Positions 7,280 to 18,090 of a DNA stretch of 64,000 nt are shown piece by piece. Made by a program: the position numbers and the translations under genes. Below the pieces are notes generated by a model. That model did not search any database and was not told the origin of the DNA. It was given only the letters and a program-made list of their open reading frames with translations. The DNA is from Chitinophagaceae bacterium (GTDB lineage: Bacteria > Bacteroidota > Bacteroidia > Chitinophagales > UBA10324), in NCBI GenBank assembly GCA_016704325.1, contig JADJAG010000004.1, forward strand, positions 434,001 through 498,000, written 5' to 3'. Positions within the stretch are counted from its first letter, which is position 1. Every line of letters begins with the position of its first letter.

Positions 7280-9880
7280 ATGAAAAAGTTTTTCACACTG
7301 TTGTCTGCAATCGTAGTGGTTGCATTCACCTCCCGCGCACAAAACACGTGGGTGCAAAAAAGTGACCTTGGCTACGACACGCTCAACGTTACGGAATTAT
7401 CTTCCCGCATTCATACTGTCGGTTTCAGTATCGGAGATAAAGGATACCTGGGAACAGGATCGGATGGCTACAGTTCTTTATTGAAGGACTTCTGGGAATA
7501 TGACCCGGCAACAAATACCTGGACGCAGAAAGCAGATTTCGGTGGAACGGCTCGTGCTGGCGCTGTCGGTTTCAGCATCGGCAGCAAAGGGTATCTTGGA
7601 ACAGGATCTGCTACCAATGACTTCTGGGAATATGATCCGGCAAGCAATAACTGGACGCAGAAAGCGGATTTCGGAGGAACGGCTCGAACGAGTGCTGTCG
7701 GTTTCAGCATCGAAGATAAAGGATACCTCGGAACAGGAGATGACGGAAGTTACCAGAAGGACTTCTGGGAATATGATCCGGCAACCAATAACTGGACGCA
7801 GAAAGCGGATTTCGGAGGATCGGCTCGCCAGCTTGCCGTCGGTTTCAGTATCTCAGATAAAGGATACCTCGGAACAGGAGAAGTGGACTCTGAAAATTAT
7901 AAGAAGGATTTCTGGGAATATGATCCGGCAACAAATATCTGGACGCAGAAAGCGGATTTCGGAGGAACGGCTCGCCAGAATGCTGTCGGTTTCAGCATCG
8001 CAGATAAAGGATACCTCGGAACAGGAGACGTGTACTCCGCTGATTATAAGAAGGACTTCTGGGAATATAATCCGGCAACAAATATATGGAAGAAGAAAGC
8101 GGATTTCGGAGGAGGAGAACGCAGAATTGCTGTCGGTTTCATCATCGGAGGTAAAGGATACGTCGGAGCAGGAGCGGGTGCTGGTCCTAAGAAGGACTTC
8201 TGGGAATATGATCCGGCAACCAATACCTGGACACAGAAAGCGGATTTCGCAAGCACGACTCGGGACGGTGCGGTTGGTTTCAGCATCGCAAATAAAGGTT
8301 ACCTCGGAACAGGAGTGGATATTACTCACTCTTATTTGAAGGACTTCTGGGAATATGATCCGGCAACCAATACCTGGACGCAGAAAGCGGATTTCGGTGG
8401 AGAAGGTCGTGCTTATGCGGTCGGTTTCAGCATTGCAGATAAAGGATACCTCGGAACAGGATACAATAATTCTCTGCCATATAAGAAGGATTTCTGGGAA
8501 TATGATCCTGCAACCAATACCTGGACGCAGAAAGCGGATTTCGGTGGCACGGATCGCTATCATGCTGCTGGTTTCAGCATCGCAGATAAAGGATACCTGG
8601 GAACAGGATTGGGCTACAATTTTTTATTCAAAGACTTCTGGGAATATGATCCGGCAACCAATACCTGGACACAGAAAGCGGATTTCGGAGGAACGAGTCG
8701 CTACGGTGCCGTCGGTTTCAGCATCACAGATAAAGGATACCTCGGAACAGGAGAAGATGGCTCTGATTTTACGAAGGATTTTTGGGAATATGATCCGGCA
8801 ACCAATACCTGGACACAGAAAGCGGATTTCGGAGGAACAACTCGCCGGCATGCTGACGGTTTCAGCATCGCAAATAAAGGATACCTCGGAACAGGAGATG
8901 ACGGAAGTTACCAGAAGGACTTCTGGGAATATGATCCGGCAACCAATACCTGGACGCAGAAAACGGATTTCGGAGGAACGGCTCGTGAGAATGCCGTCGG
9001 TTTCAGCATCGCAAATAAAGGATATCTCGGAACAGGAATCGCTGGGCCTGATCCTGGCTGGAGAAATGATTTCTGGGAATACACTCCAGAATGCTTTGGC
9101 CTAACCGTTTATGCAGATTTGGATAGTGATTGGTACGGAAACGCTGCCGATACATTGTTCGCAGCCGACTGCATTGCGCCCGCCGGCTATGTCTTCAGCC
9201 ATACTGATTGCGACGACAACAATCCTGATGTAAATCCCGGAACGGTTGAAATCTCTAATAACGGTATTGATGACGACTGCGATGGATTGACAGATGAGAT
9301 TTGTTCTGCTGATTTTACCCTTGTTGCTGATTCATTGATTCCTCACCACTATTGGTTGATCAGTGGTGTCATTGGGATACTCCCAATAAATTACTTGTGG
9401 CAGTGGGGAGACGGTTCAAGTGATACCATAGCTTATCCAAGTCATACATACGATACCGCCGGATTTTACAACATTTGTTTATTCATTGTAGATTCAAGCG
9501 GATGCAGTGAGAGCAGTTGTGTCGGTTACGAATTAGAGAAATCGGAACAGATGAACACAATCATATTTGTAGATGTAGTAGATTCCATTCCTGGTATTAC
9601 CTCGCTTATTCAAAACAACCATTTGCTTCAATCATGGTCAGTTTATCCTAATCCGGCTGCGGAACATGTTGTCGTTAATTATTCCATTTCTTCTTCAGCA
9701 ACGGTGGCTATTGAATTGCATGATGTACTTGGGAATAGCGTTTTTCAAAACCTCATAGACCAGGACAAAGGTGAGCACAAGACTGTAATTGATCTGCGGC
9801 AATTTTCAGATGCCGTTTATTATTTGAAGATTCGGGCAGGCAAAGAAATTGTATCAGAGAAGTTAATTCTTATTAAATAG
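7280..9880 (+). CDS. Secreted kelch-propeller protein with MopE-type, PKD and T9SS sorting domains
   Basis: 866 residues. A signal peptide (about 1-20, ending TSRAQ) precedes 12 kelch-like repeats of 46-50 residues (about 21-615). The consensus is DFWEYDPATNTWTQKADFGG, then T-x-R, two variable residues, AVGFSIADKGYLGTG and a variable loop. Then come a putative metal-binding motif like MopE proteins (DCDDNNPDVNPG to IDDDCDGLTDE, about 642-672), a PKD-like domain (WQWGDGSSD to HTYDTAGFY, about 690-755) and a T9SS type A sorting domain (VYPNPAAEH, about 785-866). Twelve blades would make two six-bladed propellers. The repeats are nearly identical at DNA level, pointing to recent duplication or gene conversion. 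It should be surface-exposed or released; the ligand is unknown. The gene sits between 25-bp direct repeats. Confidence 0.88.
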   Translation: MKKFFTLLSAIVVVAFTSRAQNTWVQKSDLGYDTLNVTELSSRIHTVGFSIGDKGYLGTGSDGYSSLLKDFWEYDPATNTWTQKADFGGTARAGAVGFSIGSKGYLGTGSATNDFWEYDPASNNWTQKADFGGTARTSAVGFSIEDKGYLGTGDDGSYQKDFWEYDPATNNWTQKADFGGSARQLAVGFSISDKGYLGTGEVDSENYKKDFWEYDPATNIWTQKADFGGTARQNAVGFSIADKGYLGTGDVYSADYKKDFWEYNPATNIWKKKADFGGGERRIAVGFIIGGKGYVGAGAGAGPKKDFWEYDPATNTWTQKADFASTTRDGAVGFSIANKGYLGTGVDITHSYLKDFWEYDPATNTWTQKADFGGEGRAYAVGFSIADKGYLGTGYNNSLPYKKDFWEYDPATNTWTQKADFGGTDRYHAAGFSIADKGYLGTGLGYNFLFKDFWEYDPATNTWTQKADFGGTSRYGAVGFSITDKGYLGTGEDGSDFTKDFWEYDPATNTWTQKADFGGTTRRHADGFSIANKGYLGTGDDGSYQKDFWEYDPATNTWTQKTDFGGTARENAVGFSIANKGYLGTGIAGPDPGWRNDFWEYTPECFGLTVYADLDSDWYGNAADTLFAADCIAPAGYVFSHTDCDDNNPDVNPGTVEISNNGIDDDCDGLTDEICSADFTLVADSLIPHHYWLISGVIGILPINYLWQWGDGSSDTIAYPSHTYDTAGFYNICLFIVDSSGCSESSCVGYELEKSEQMNTIIFVDVVDSIPGITSLIQNNHLLQSWSVYPNPAAEHVVVNYSISSSATVAIELHDVLGNSVFQNLIDQDKGEHKTVIDLRQFSDAVYYLKIRAGKEIVSEKLILIK

Positions 9881-9896
9881 TTCTTCAATAATCCTA

Positions 9897-9960
9897 CAGC
9901 CTGTGGTCAGTGTTTTCACCGACCACTTCATAACGCTGGTGAAAACACCGCCAGAGGCTG
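9897..9960 (+). terminator. Long hairpin after the kelch gene
   Basis: Perfect 11-bp inner arms GTGTTTTCACC (9910-9920) and GGTGAAAACAC (9938-9948) are extended by outer arms CAGCCTGTGG (9897-9906) and CCAGAGGCTG (9951-9960), followed by a short T stretch. It lies 16 bases past the stop codon, fitting a transcription terminator or 3'-end stabiliser. Confidence 0.55.
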
Positions 9961-10695
9961 AATTTTTCATAACTAACTTGCATATTTTGCTGCATGTGTG
10001 TATAAACTCACGCCCCTGTTATGGCTTACCAAATCCAGTAGGGATGACAGTATGGTAGTATGATAGAAAAATGGAAGCACAAATCAATCAAGCTCCGTAG
10101 GGGCGACAGTATGGATATATCATATGAAATACCTGTATGAAATGTTTTTGGCCCGTTGGCGCGGATTTGAAATCTACTGAGCCAGGAATTTTTAATCCCG
10201 ATCTTATGAGTGTGACGTTTTTTTTGGAATGATGAGGAAGGTAAATGGATTAAAAATCCAAAAGCTCATTCGACCGGGATTAAAAAAATCCCGACCGGCA
10301 CAATAGCCTATCGGTCCAACGAGGCCCTCCTTTTTACAAATGGCACTCAGGTTCATCCTGTGTAGTTTTTTGCGTAAGGCGGGATTTTTCTTCACGATGG
10401 CGGAAAGTTTATGAAGTAATATATATGACCCATTTGATAAATATTATTGCAATATAGCCCGGTTATATCATCGCATCTCACAAAGCCCATCTTCCAGGTT
10501 CCCTATCAGCAAATCGCCCCATCCTCCCATCAACCCATCGGCACATCAACAAATCGGCACATCGGCACATCAACAAATCGGCACATCGGCACATCAACCC
10601 ATCGGCACATCAGCCCATCACCACTCCCCCCAAAAATATAACCAACTGAAATCCAACAACTTACAACCGTCCATATTTTTTTTTCCTCGCCATAG
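9961..10695. repeat. Intergenic region before the rRNA unit, with repeats
   Basis: Holds two diverged direct copies of a GTAGGGnnGACAGTATGG motif (near 10038 and 10097) and a hairpin CGGGATT-A7-TCCCG near 10277-10296. A run of 8-bp units CATCGGCA/CATCAACA/AATCGGCA/CATCAGCC spans about 10503-10625. The 25-bp direct repeat occupies 10632-10656. The minus-strand frame at 10204-10395 is not convincing as a gene, and the plus frame at 10447-10641 is a repeat artefact. No 16S rRNA or tRNA sequence is present. Confidence 0.6.
10632..10656 (+). repeat. 25-bp direct repeat, right copy
   Basis: Exact copy of 6936-6960, same orientation, directly after the 10503-10625 array and about 40 bp before the rRNA promoter. 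Confidence 0.8.
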
Positions 10696-10725
10696 TTGCA
10701 ACTTCAGAAAATGCCTTTACCTTTG
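10696..10725 (+). promoter_or_regulatory. rRNA promoter (Bacteroidota type)
   Basis: TTG at 10696-10698, exactly 19 bp, then TACCTTTG at 10718-10725, with a T-rich stretch just upstream (10676-10684). This is a close match to the Bacteroidota sigma-A consensus and lies about 250 bp before the 23S gene, so the 23S-5S unit appears to have its own promoter. Confidence 0.7.
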
Positions 10726-10886
10726 TGTCCCGCTTTTGAAAAAGCACTCCCTTAAAAGTTCCTTAAAAATCAACTGATTCTCCTCTGAAAACCTGGTGGA
10801 GAGGTGCCTTAAACGGCTGCTCAGTTACTGATTCAGTGAAGCCGCAACAACAGATAAGCTCATTTGTGTTGACGCAAGCTGAATAA

Positions 10887-10903
10887 TGTTCTTTGACATA
10901 TTG
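10887..10903 (+). promoter_or_regulatory. boxA-like rRNA antitermination site
   Basis: TGTTCTTTGACATATTG resembles the boxA motif (TGyTCTTTrAmAAT) of rRNA leaders, which loads the Nus antitermination complex. It overlaps the 5' arm of the 23S processing stem. Confidence 0.55.
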
Positions 10904-10917
10904 AAACGGAAGTACAA
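10895..10917 (+). other. 5' arm of the 23S precursor processing stem
   Basis: The 23 bases here are complementary, with a few bulges, to 13887-13912 downstream of the 23S gene. Such a stem around mature 23S is the usual RNase III substrate. Its presence shows the 23S precursor is processed as a self-contained unit. Confidence 0.65.
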
Positions 10918-10973
10918 TTAATTAAGAATGAATTAACAATAACTCAAATTCGAGTGCGAGATATTGAAGATAT

Positions 10974-13866
<2,893 letters not shown>

Positions 13867-13886
13867 TATTTTTTCTTCCTCTTTAG

Positions 13887-13912
13887 TTGTATTTCCGTTT
13901 TTCAATATTGTC
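13887..13912 (+). other. 3' arm of the 23S precursor processing stem
   Basis: Complementary to 10895-10917, lying 20 bases past the mature 23S 3' end. Confidence 0.65.
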
Positions 13913-13993
13913 ACGTTATTATAGTCGGAAGTAGTTAGTCCTTAGTCCTTAGCTGGGCTTCGGATGGAGTTAATTGCTTCTTGCTAAAGATTT

Positions 13994-14105
13994 TTTGGTG
14001 ACTTTGGCGAGCGGGTCCACCTCTTCCCTTTCCGAACAGAGAAGTTAAGCCGCTCAGCGCTGATGGTACTGCACCAAAATGCGGGAGAGTAAGTCGTTGC
14101 CAGAT
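13994..14105 (+). rRNA. rrf: 5S ribosomal RNA
   Basis: About 112 nt. It has the conserved loop C/B segment CCTCTTCCCTTTCCGAACAG (14019-14038), GAAGTTAAGCC, GATGGTACTGC and GGGAGAGTAAGTCG. The 5' end (TTTGGTGAC) can pair with the 3' end (GTTGCCAGA). It lies about 130 bp after 23S in the same unit and is followed at once by a strong terminator. Confidence 0.93.
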
Positions 14106-14108
14106 CCT

Positions 14109-14144
14109 AAACCCTGACCTTGAAAAAGGTTGGGGTTTTTTTTT
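14109..14144 (+). terminator. Rho-independent terminator of the 23S-5S unit
   Basis: A hairpin with AACCCTGACCTT and AAGGTTGGGGTT arms around a short A-rich loop is followed by a run of nine T bases. Confidence 0.85.
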
Positions 14145-14150
14145 GGGAAA

Positions 14151-14225
14151 GTCGGAAGTGGGAAGTCGTGAGTCGTGAGTCGTGAGTCGTGAGTCGTGAG
14201 TCGTGAGTCGTGAGTCGTGAGTCGG
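14151..14225 (+). repeat. 7-bp tandem array (GTCGTGA)
   Basis: About eight nearly perfect tandem copies of AGTCGTG between an AGTCGGAAGT-type start and end. Related AGTCGGAAGT/AGTCCTTAGT heptads occur at 13920-13965, 42875-42940 and 47926-47960. Confidence 0.85.
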
Positions 14226-14280
14226 AAATTTTGCTTTGCAAGATAGTCTGACTCTTCTAAATTCGAACAAAATAGATAAA

Positions 14281-14480
14281 GTAGGTCTACGACAGATTGG
14301 ATATAGATTATTGGGTGTTGAATTTGAGTATTGAGTACTGAGTATTTGAGTAAGTGAGTAAAGTAGCGTAGTGAATACAGAATAGCAAGTGATCGACTTT
14401 GCTGCAGCAATTTAACAATTTAACCATTTAGCCATTTAACCCACCAACCATAGCTTAACAAGATGAACGAACTGTCATAC
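14281..14480 (-). repeat. Mosaic intergenic repeat, copy 2 (reverse orientation)
   Basis: The reverse complement carries the same order as the copies at 5860-6200 and 39660-39880: GTTCATCTTGTTAAGC, 8-bp GGTTAAAT/GCTAAATG units, a core with a CTGCAGCAAAGTCGATCACTTG-like sequence, then ACTCAAT-type units and CAATCTATATCCAATC. It separates the 5S gene from its degenerate duplicate. Confidence 0.65.
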
Positions 14481-14502
14481 ACCCGATAGAGTCCTACGGA
14501 GG

Positions 14503-14591
14503 ATGGTATGGATAGTATTGCATCCGCCAAAGGCGAGAGAGAGTAAGTCGTTACCAGATCCTAAACCCAGGCCTTCAAGAAGGTTGGGGTT
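14503..14591 (+). pseudogene. Degenerate 3' half of 5S rRNA with its terminator
   Basis: Positions 14539-14591 match 14085-14137 (5S 3' end plus terminator hairpin) with 5 differences in 53 bases. Upstream, GGATGGTAT and TTGCATCCGCC echo the 5S GATGGTACTGC region less exactly. The 5' half of 5S is missing, so it cannot make a working 5S. The hairpin still folds (AACCCAGGCCTT with AAGGTTGGGGTT) but lacks a long T run. Confidence 0.65.
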
Positions 14592-14609
14592 AAATTAGTG
14601 GAGATTCGA

Positions 14610-14667
14610 AGTCGAAGTCTTAAGTCTTAAGTCTTTAGTCTTAAGTCTTAAGTCTTAAGTCTTAAGT
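14610..14667 (+). repeat. 7-bp tandem array (GTCTTAA)
   Basis: About seven tandem copies of AAGTCTT, one with a TTTAGTC variant. The same region holds the -7-like box TAGATTTG at 14724-14731, which may serve the next gene. Confidence 0.8.
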
Positions 14668-14768
14668 GAAGTGGCTTTCTTCAAGTTCTGCAATAAATCA
14701 TGATTTTTTCCCAATTCCATATGTAGATTTGTGTTGGGTTTCATATGTCAAAAAAATGAAATAATCAC

Positions 14769-15395
14769 ATGAGAACAATTGTAATCTTCCTCTTTGCCTC
14801 TTTGATAGGACTGAATGCATCCGGTCAAAGCCAGGCGGAAACGTTTATCAAGGAAGCACAGGACTTCCTTGCAAAAAAGGAATACAAACAGGCACAGCTT
14901 AGTTTGCAGGATGCCATTAATGACATTAACAACCTCGTTGCGCGCGACATTGCCAAATCGCTTCCCGAAGAAATCAACGGATTGAAATCGGAAGGTGAAG
15001 GCGAAGTGAACACCGCAGCAATGGGAATGCTGGGTGGTGGTTTCACCATTATCAAAAGATACCGTCATCCAACCAATAAGGAGAATGAGGCTGAAGTACA
15101 GATACTTGCCAATTCTCCAATGCTCACTACCATGAACATGTACCTCGGCAACCCTGCCATGATGGGACCGGATTATAAAAGCATCAGGGTGGGGACGCAA
15201 CGGGCCATTCTGAAAACAGAGATGGAGGATTCCGATGCGGACGACAGTAAGAAGATCCGCAACAGCGAAATACAGATCCCGTTAAATCAAACACTGATCA
15301 CCATCAATGCAGAAGGTTTTGCCACCGAACAGGATGAAATTGCCTTTGCAGCCAAACTGGATTTAGCCAAACTGAAAGCGGCACTCGGAGAATAA
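14769..15395 (+). CDS. Exported protein of unknown function
   Basis: 208 residues. A signal peptide (MRTIVIFLFASLIGLNASGQ, cleavage near residue 20) is followed by a helical, TPR-like segment (AETFIKEAQDFLAKKEYKQA, about 22-60) and then a mixed domain with a GMLGGGF turn and several acidic stretches (EMEDSDADDSKK). No catalytic motif is seen and no family is recognised. It should lie in the periplasm. A TAGATTTG box at 14724-14731 is a plausible -7 element about 38 bp upstream, but its -33 partner is poor. It stands alone; the next gene on the strand is 400 bp away. Confidence 0.7.
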   Translation: MRTIVIFLFASLIGLNASGQSQAETFIKEAQDFLAKKEYKQAQLSLQDAINDINNLVARDIAKSLPEEINGLKSEGEGEVNTAAMGMLGGGFTIIKRYRHPTNKENEAEVQILANSPMLTTMNMYLGNPAMMGPDYKSIRVGTQRAILKTEMEDSDADDSKKIRNSEIQIPLNQTLITINAEGFATEQDEIAFAAKLDLAKLKAALGE

Positions 15396-15812
15396 ATTGT
15401 AAATGGCTTAACCATCATCGGGATAAGTTTGCATTGTGATGAATGCAGCATGGAATGCTATATTCAGAAATTAGCTTGTGGGATTAGTTGTACTGCTATG
15501 CATTCGACCGGTATTTTATTTATTTAGGAATAATTGACTTAAACATTTGACGACAGGTGTACGACACTTCACCCCTTTTGTTTGAGAAAAATAGTTAGCG
15601 CTAAGGCGCAAAGCCGCCAGGAATGAAATGGGAGTTTCCTTTCTTGTCTGATCTTTTAACAACAACTATAGAAATGAGTACGTACTCTTAGCGTTTTCGC
15701 GGCTTGGCGCTTAAATTTTTTATTGCAAGCGAGTGTGAATTTTTTTTTGGGGGGCCGGGGAATGAAGGGTCACTATTTTGTGCAACGTTTGATGACGCTA
15801 AGTGACGCATCT
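15396..15812. other. Intergenic region with a GC-rich inverted repeat
   Basis: Around 15594-15620 and 15685-15715 are opposite-facing copies of a TTAGCG...GGCGC...AAAGCCGC motif. A related sequence occurs at 33500-33530. No gene is seen. The upstream part of the frame starting at 15723 is discounted because it begins with TTG and runs through a G-tract without homology. Confidence 0.5.
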
Positions 15813-16289
15813 ATGATGCTTTCATTATTCTTACGCAACCTGTTTTTCACCATACTCCAACCGGGTATTGTTGCCGGATTGATCCCGCTATGGATAGTAT
15901 CGGGCAATGTTAGTTTGTTGCCATTAAATATGTCCGGCATACATCACTATGCCGGAATAATACTTTTCACAATAGGTGTGGGAATCCTGTTTAGTTGCAT
16001 CATCAGTTTTGCAAGGAAGGGACGAGGTACCTTATCACCCGTTGATCCAACGAAAAAACTGGTGGTGGAAGGATTATACCGGTTTTCCCGAAATCCAATG
16101 TATGTGGGTGTGCTGATGATTTTAATAGGGGAGGCTGTTTATTTTCAATCCGCTTATTTATCCGCCTATACAGTAATAATTTTTTTGGCATTCAATGTAT
16201 TTATCAGGCTCCATGAAGAGCCGCGGTTGCTCAGAGATTTTGGTGTGGAGTATCAGCAGTATTGTAAGAAAGTGAGAAGGTGGATATAA
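15813..16289 (+). CDS. Membrane methyltransferase of the isoprenylcysteine/phospholipid methyltransferase family
   Basis: About 158 residues from the ATG-ATG pair at 15813; an ATG at 15762 is an alternative start. There are four or five membrane segments. The C-terminal half has the family signature: GRGTLSPVDPTKKLVVEGLY, then RFSRNPMYVG, a long hydrophobic stretch, and HEEPRLLRDFGVEYQQYCKK. In the family the RNPMY-G and E-EP-L segments bind S-adenosylmethionine. Members methylate lipids, isoprenoid tails or small molecules in the membrane; the substrate here cannot be told. No functional neighbours. Confidence 0.8.
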   Translation: MMLSLFLRNLFFTILQPGIVAGLIPLWIVSGNVSLLPLNMSGIHHYAGIILFTIGVGILFSCIISFARKGRGTLSPVDPTKKLVVEGLYRFSRNPMYVGVLMILIGEAVYFQSAYLSAYTVIIFLAFNVFIRLHEEPRLLRDFGVEYQQYCKKVRRWI

Positions 16290-16593
16290 CCGCATTCCAC
16301 CATACTTTATTTTAGTATAATGCTTCATTAGAAGTTTACACCAAATAGAGATTGGATTTATACTGCAGGATTAGTTTGCACTTTGATAAGTATGGCATAC
16401 TATCCATTATTCCAAATCTTTACAACATATTAGAATATGCACAATGTCTATTCCTGTGCATTCCTGAAATTAGCTGAACCGTTTCAGCATGACAAAGGTC
16501 ATTACAACAGCAAGCCTGCATCACATTTTGTGTTGAATCTGTTTTTGAACTTTGCAGATGAACGGTTTTGTTCAGTTAAATAAATTAATTAAT
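16290..16593. other. Intergenic region upstream of the GEVED protein gene
   Basis: No gene seen. A -7-like GAACTTTG lies at 16547-16554 with TTTG at 16527-16530, but the 16-bp spacing is short, so a promoter is only possible. Confidence 0.4.
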
Positions 16594-17778
16594 ATGAAAA
16601 CGATTTCGAACTCTTTATTTCTTCTGATAATGCTTTTGTTTACATCCACCATGATTGGGTTAGCGAATAATACAGCGGCACCACCTCCTGTTTATTGTGC
16701 ATCCAATGGAAACAGTCAGTATTGGGAATACATTGACTATGTTGCCATCGGAACAATCTCCAGAATTTCTGGACCTGAAACAGGCGGATACTTTGATGGT
16801 TCTGCCATGAGCACAGATTTAGTAGCAGGATCAACATATACATTCTCTTTCAGCCATGCTAACCCACATGGCGGTTATGTAGAGAATTGGACTGTCTATA
16901 TTGACTGGAATGCAGATGGTGATTTTGACGATACCGGCGAAAAGGCCTTGATTGCAGTCACCTACACTTCCGTCAACTATAACTATTCAATTACGGTACC
17001 TGCAACAGCCTCTATCGGTGCTACCCGTATGCGTGTGAGTATGCGTTTTTACAACTACCCGCCTCCCTGCGGCACATTCAGTCAGGGCGAAGTGGAAGAT
17101 TATACATTGAATATTCTCAGTGGTAACCTTTGCAGTGAATCCTACGAACCGAATAATACCAAAGGAACAGCAAATGCACTTGCCGTTAATACGCCTGTAT
17201 TGTCGCAAATTTCGTCTGCAACAGATGTGGACTGGTATTCTTTTTACAATACTGCTGTTGCACCGAATATCAAAGTAGACCTCACCAACCTTCCGGCAAA
17301 TTTTGACCTTCGTTTGTTTGACCCCTCCGGTGTGAATGTAATGACTGCTAAACACAGCGGTACCATTGATGAGACCATTCTCTATAATACGGCAGTGGTT
17401 GGCAAATACAAGATCAAGGTTAATGGACGGAATGGTGCATTCAGTAATACGTTGTGCTATACGCTACAGACCAACATCAGTGACGTTCCATTCCGGTTAT
17501 CGCCGGTTGAAACAAACGGTAGTATAAGTGAAATGTCGTTGTATCCTAACCCTGCTTCCGGTGAATTGACCATTCATTTTATTAATGACAATGAGCTTCC
17601 GTTTACGATCAGTGTAATGAATATGCTTGGTGAATTAGTTTATACCAAAACAGAAAGCGGGCTGACCGGAAATAGTACTGCTACAGTGGATGTTAGCAGA
17701 ATGCCGGATGGTATTTATCTTATTATGGTTAAGTGCGGCGCACAAACCATAACGAATAAGTTTATGGTAGCCCAATAA
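16594..17778 (+). CDS. Secreted GEVED/PPC protein with T9SS sorting domain
   Basis: 394 residues from ATG 16594. An upstream in-frame ATG at 16558 and the ORF start at 16552 precede the signal peptide and are less likely. The signal peptide is MKTISNSLFLLIMLLFTSTM. Next comes a GEVED domain (about 60-182) with YIDWNADGDFDD and the name-giving GEVEDYTL near 164-171. Then a pre-peptidase C-terminal (PPC) domain (about 187-305; YEPNNTK, DVDWYSFY, DLRLFDPSG) and a type A sorting domain (about 318-394; LYPNPASGE, DGIYLIMVKCG). Such combinations are common in T9SS cargo that bind carbohydrate or protein. No protease or glycosidase domain is present, so it is probably adhesive or structural. Confidence 0.85.
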   Translation: MKTISNSLFLLIMLLFTSTMIGLANNTAAPPPVYCASNGNSQYWEYIDYVAIGTISRISGPETGGYFDGSAMSTDLVAGSTYTFSFSHANPHGGYVENWTVYIDWNADGDFDDTGEKALIAVTYTSVNYNYSITVPATASIGATRMRVSMRFYNYPPPCGTFSQGEVEDYTLNILSGNLCSESYEPNNTKGTANALAVNTPVLSQISSATDVDWYSFYNTAVAPNIKVDLTNLPANFDLRLFDPSGVNVMTAKHSGTIDETILYNTAVVGKYKIKVNGRNGAFSNTLCYTLQTNISDVPFRLSPVETNGSISEMSLYPNPASGELTIHFINDNELPFTISVMNMLGELVYTKTESGLTGNSTATVDVSRMPDGIYLIMVKCGAQTITNKFMVAQ

Positions 17779-18090
17779 TATTTTTGGCAAACTCCTGCAG
17801 TCACATTGCATCCTGATCCGGTCCTTCAGGATGCAATTTTCTGCAGTTGAAATATTCGTTCTTTGGTAAGCAGGCATTAGGGTGTACGACAAATTGGATA
17901 TTGATTAATGGGTGTTGAATATTGGATATTTGTCAACAAGCAATCAGTATTCAATATTCAATTGACATTATATAGCTGGCGTGATGTCTACCTGTAATTG
18001 ACAAGCAAAACGAATTGTCGCACAATCAGGCATTATTCCTGCTGACGAATTCTAAAAAAATGTATTAAATTAATCCTAAAATTAATTACC
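17779..18090. repeat. Intergenic region with a mosaic-repeat fragment
   Basis: After a short hairpin-like ATTGCATCCTGA/TCAGGATGCAAT pair (17806-17839, likely terminator), positions 17881-17965 hold a GTACGACAAATTGGATAT...GGGTGTTGAAT sequence also found near 14289-14325, plus TATTCAAT-type units. No gene. Confidence 0.6.

Noticed and set aside
7468..8851. Overlapping ORFs of 75-279 codons in other frames of the kelch gene
   Set aside because: They are shadows of the repeat structure, with no independent signal.
7280..9880. Diversity-generating retroelement target
   Set aside because: No reverse transcriptase, template repeat or adenine-biased variation is visible; repeat recombination explains the pattern.
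10204..10395. 63-codon minus-strand ORF
   Set aside because: Looks like part of an intergenic repeat with hairpins; no start context or family.
13867..14768. tRNA gene after the rRNA unit
   Set aside because: No cloverleaf or T-loop sequence was found in the spacer.
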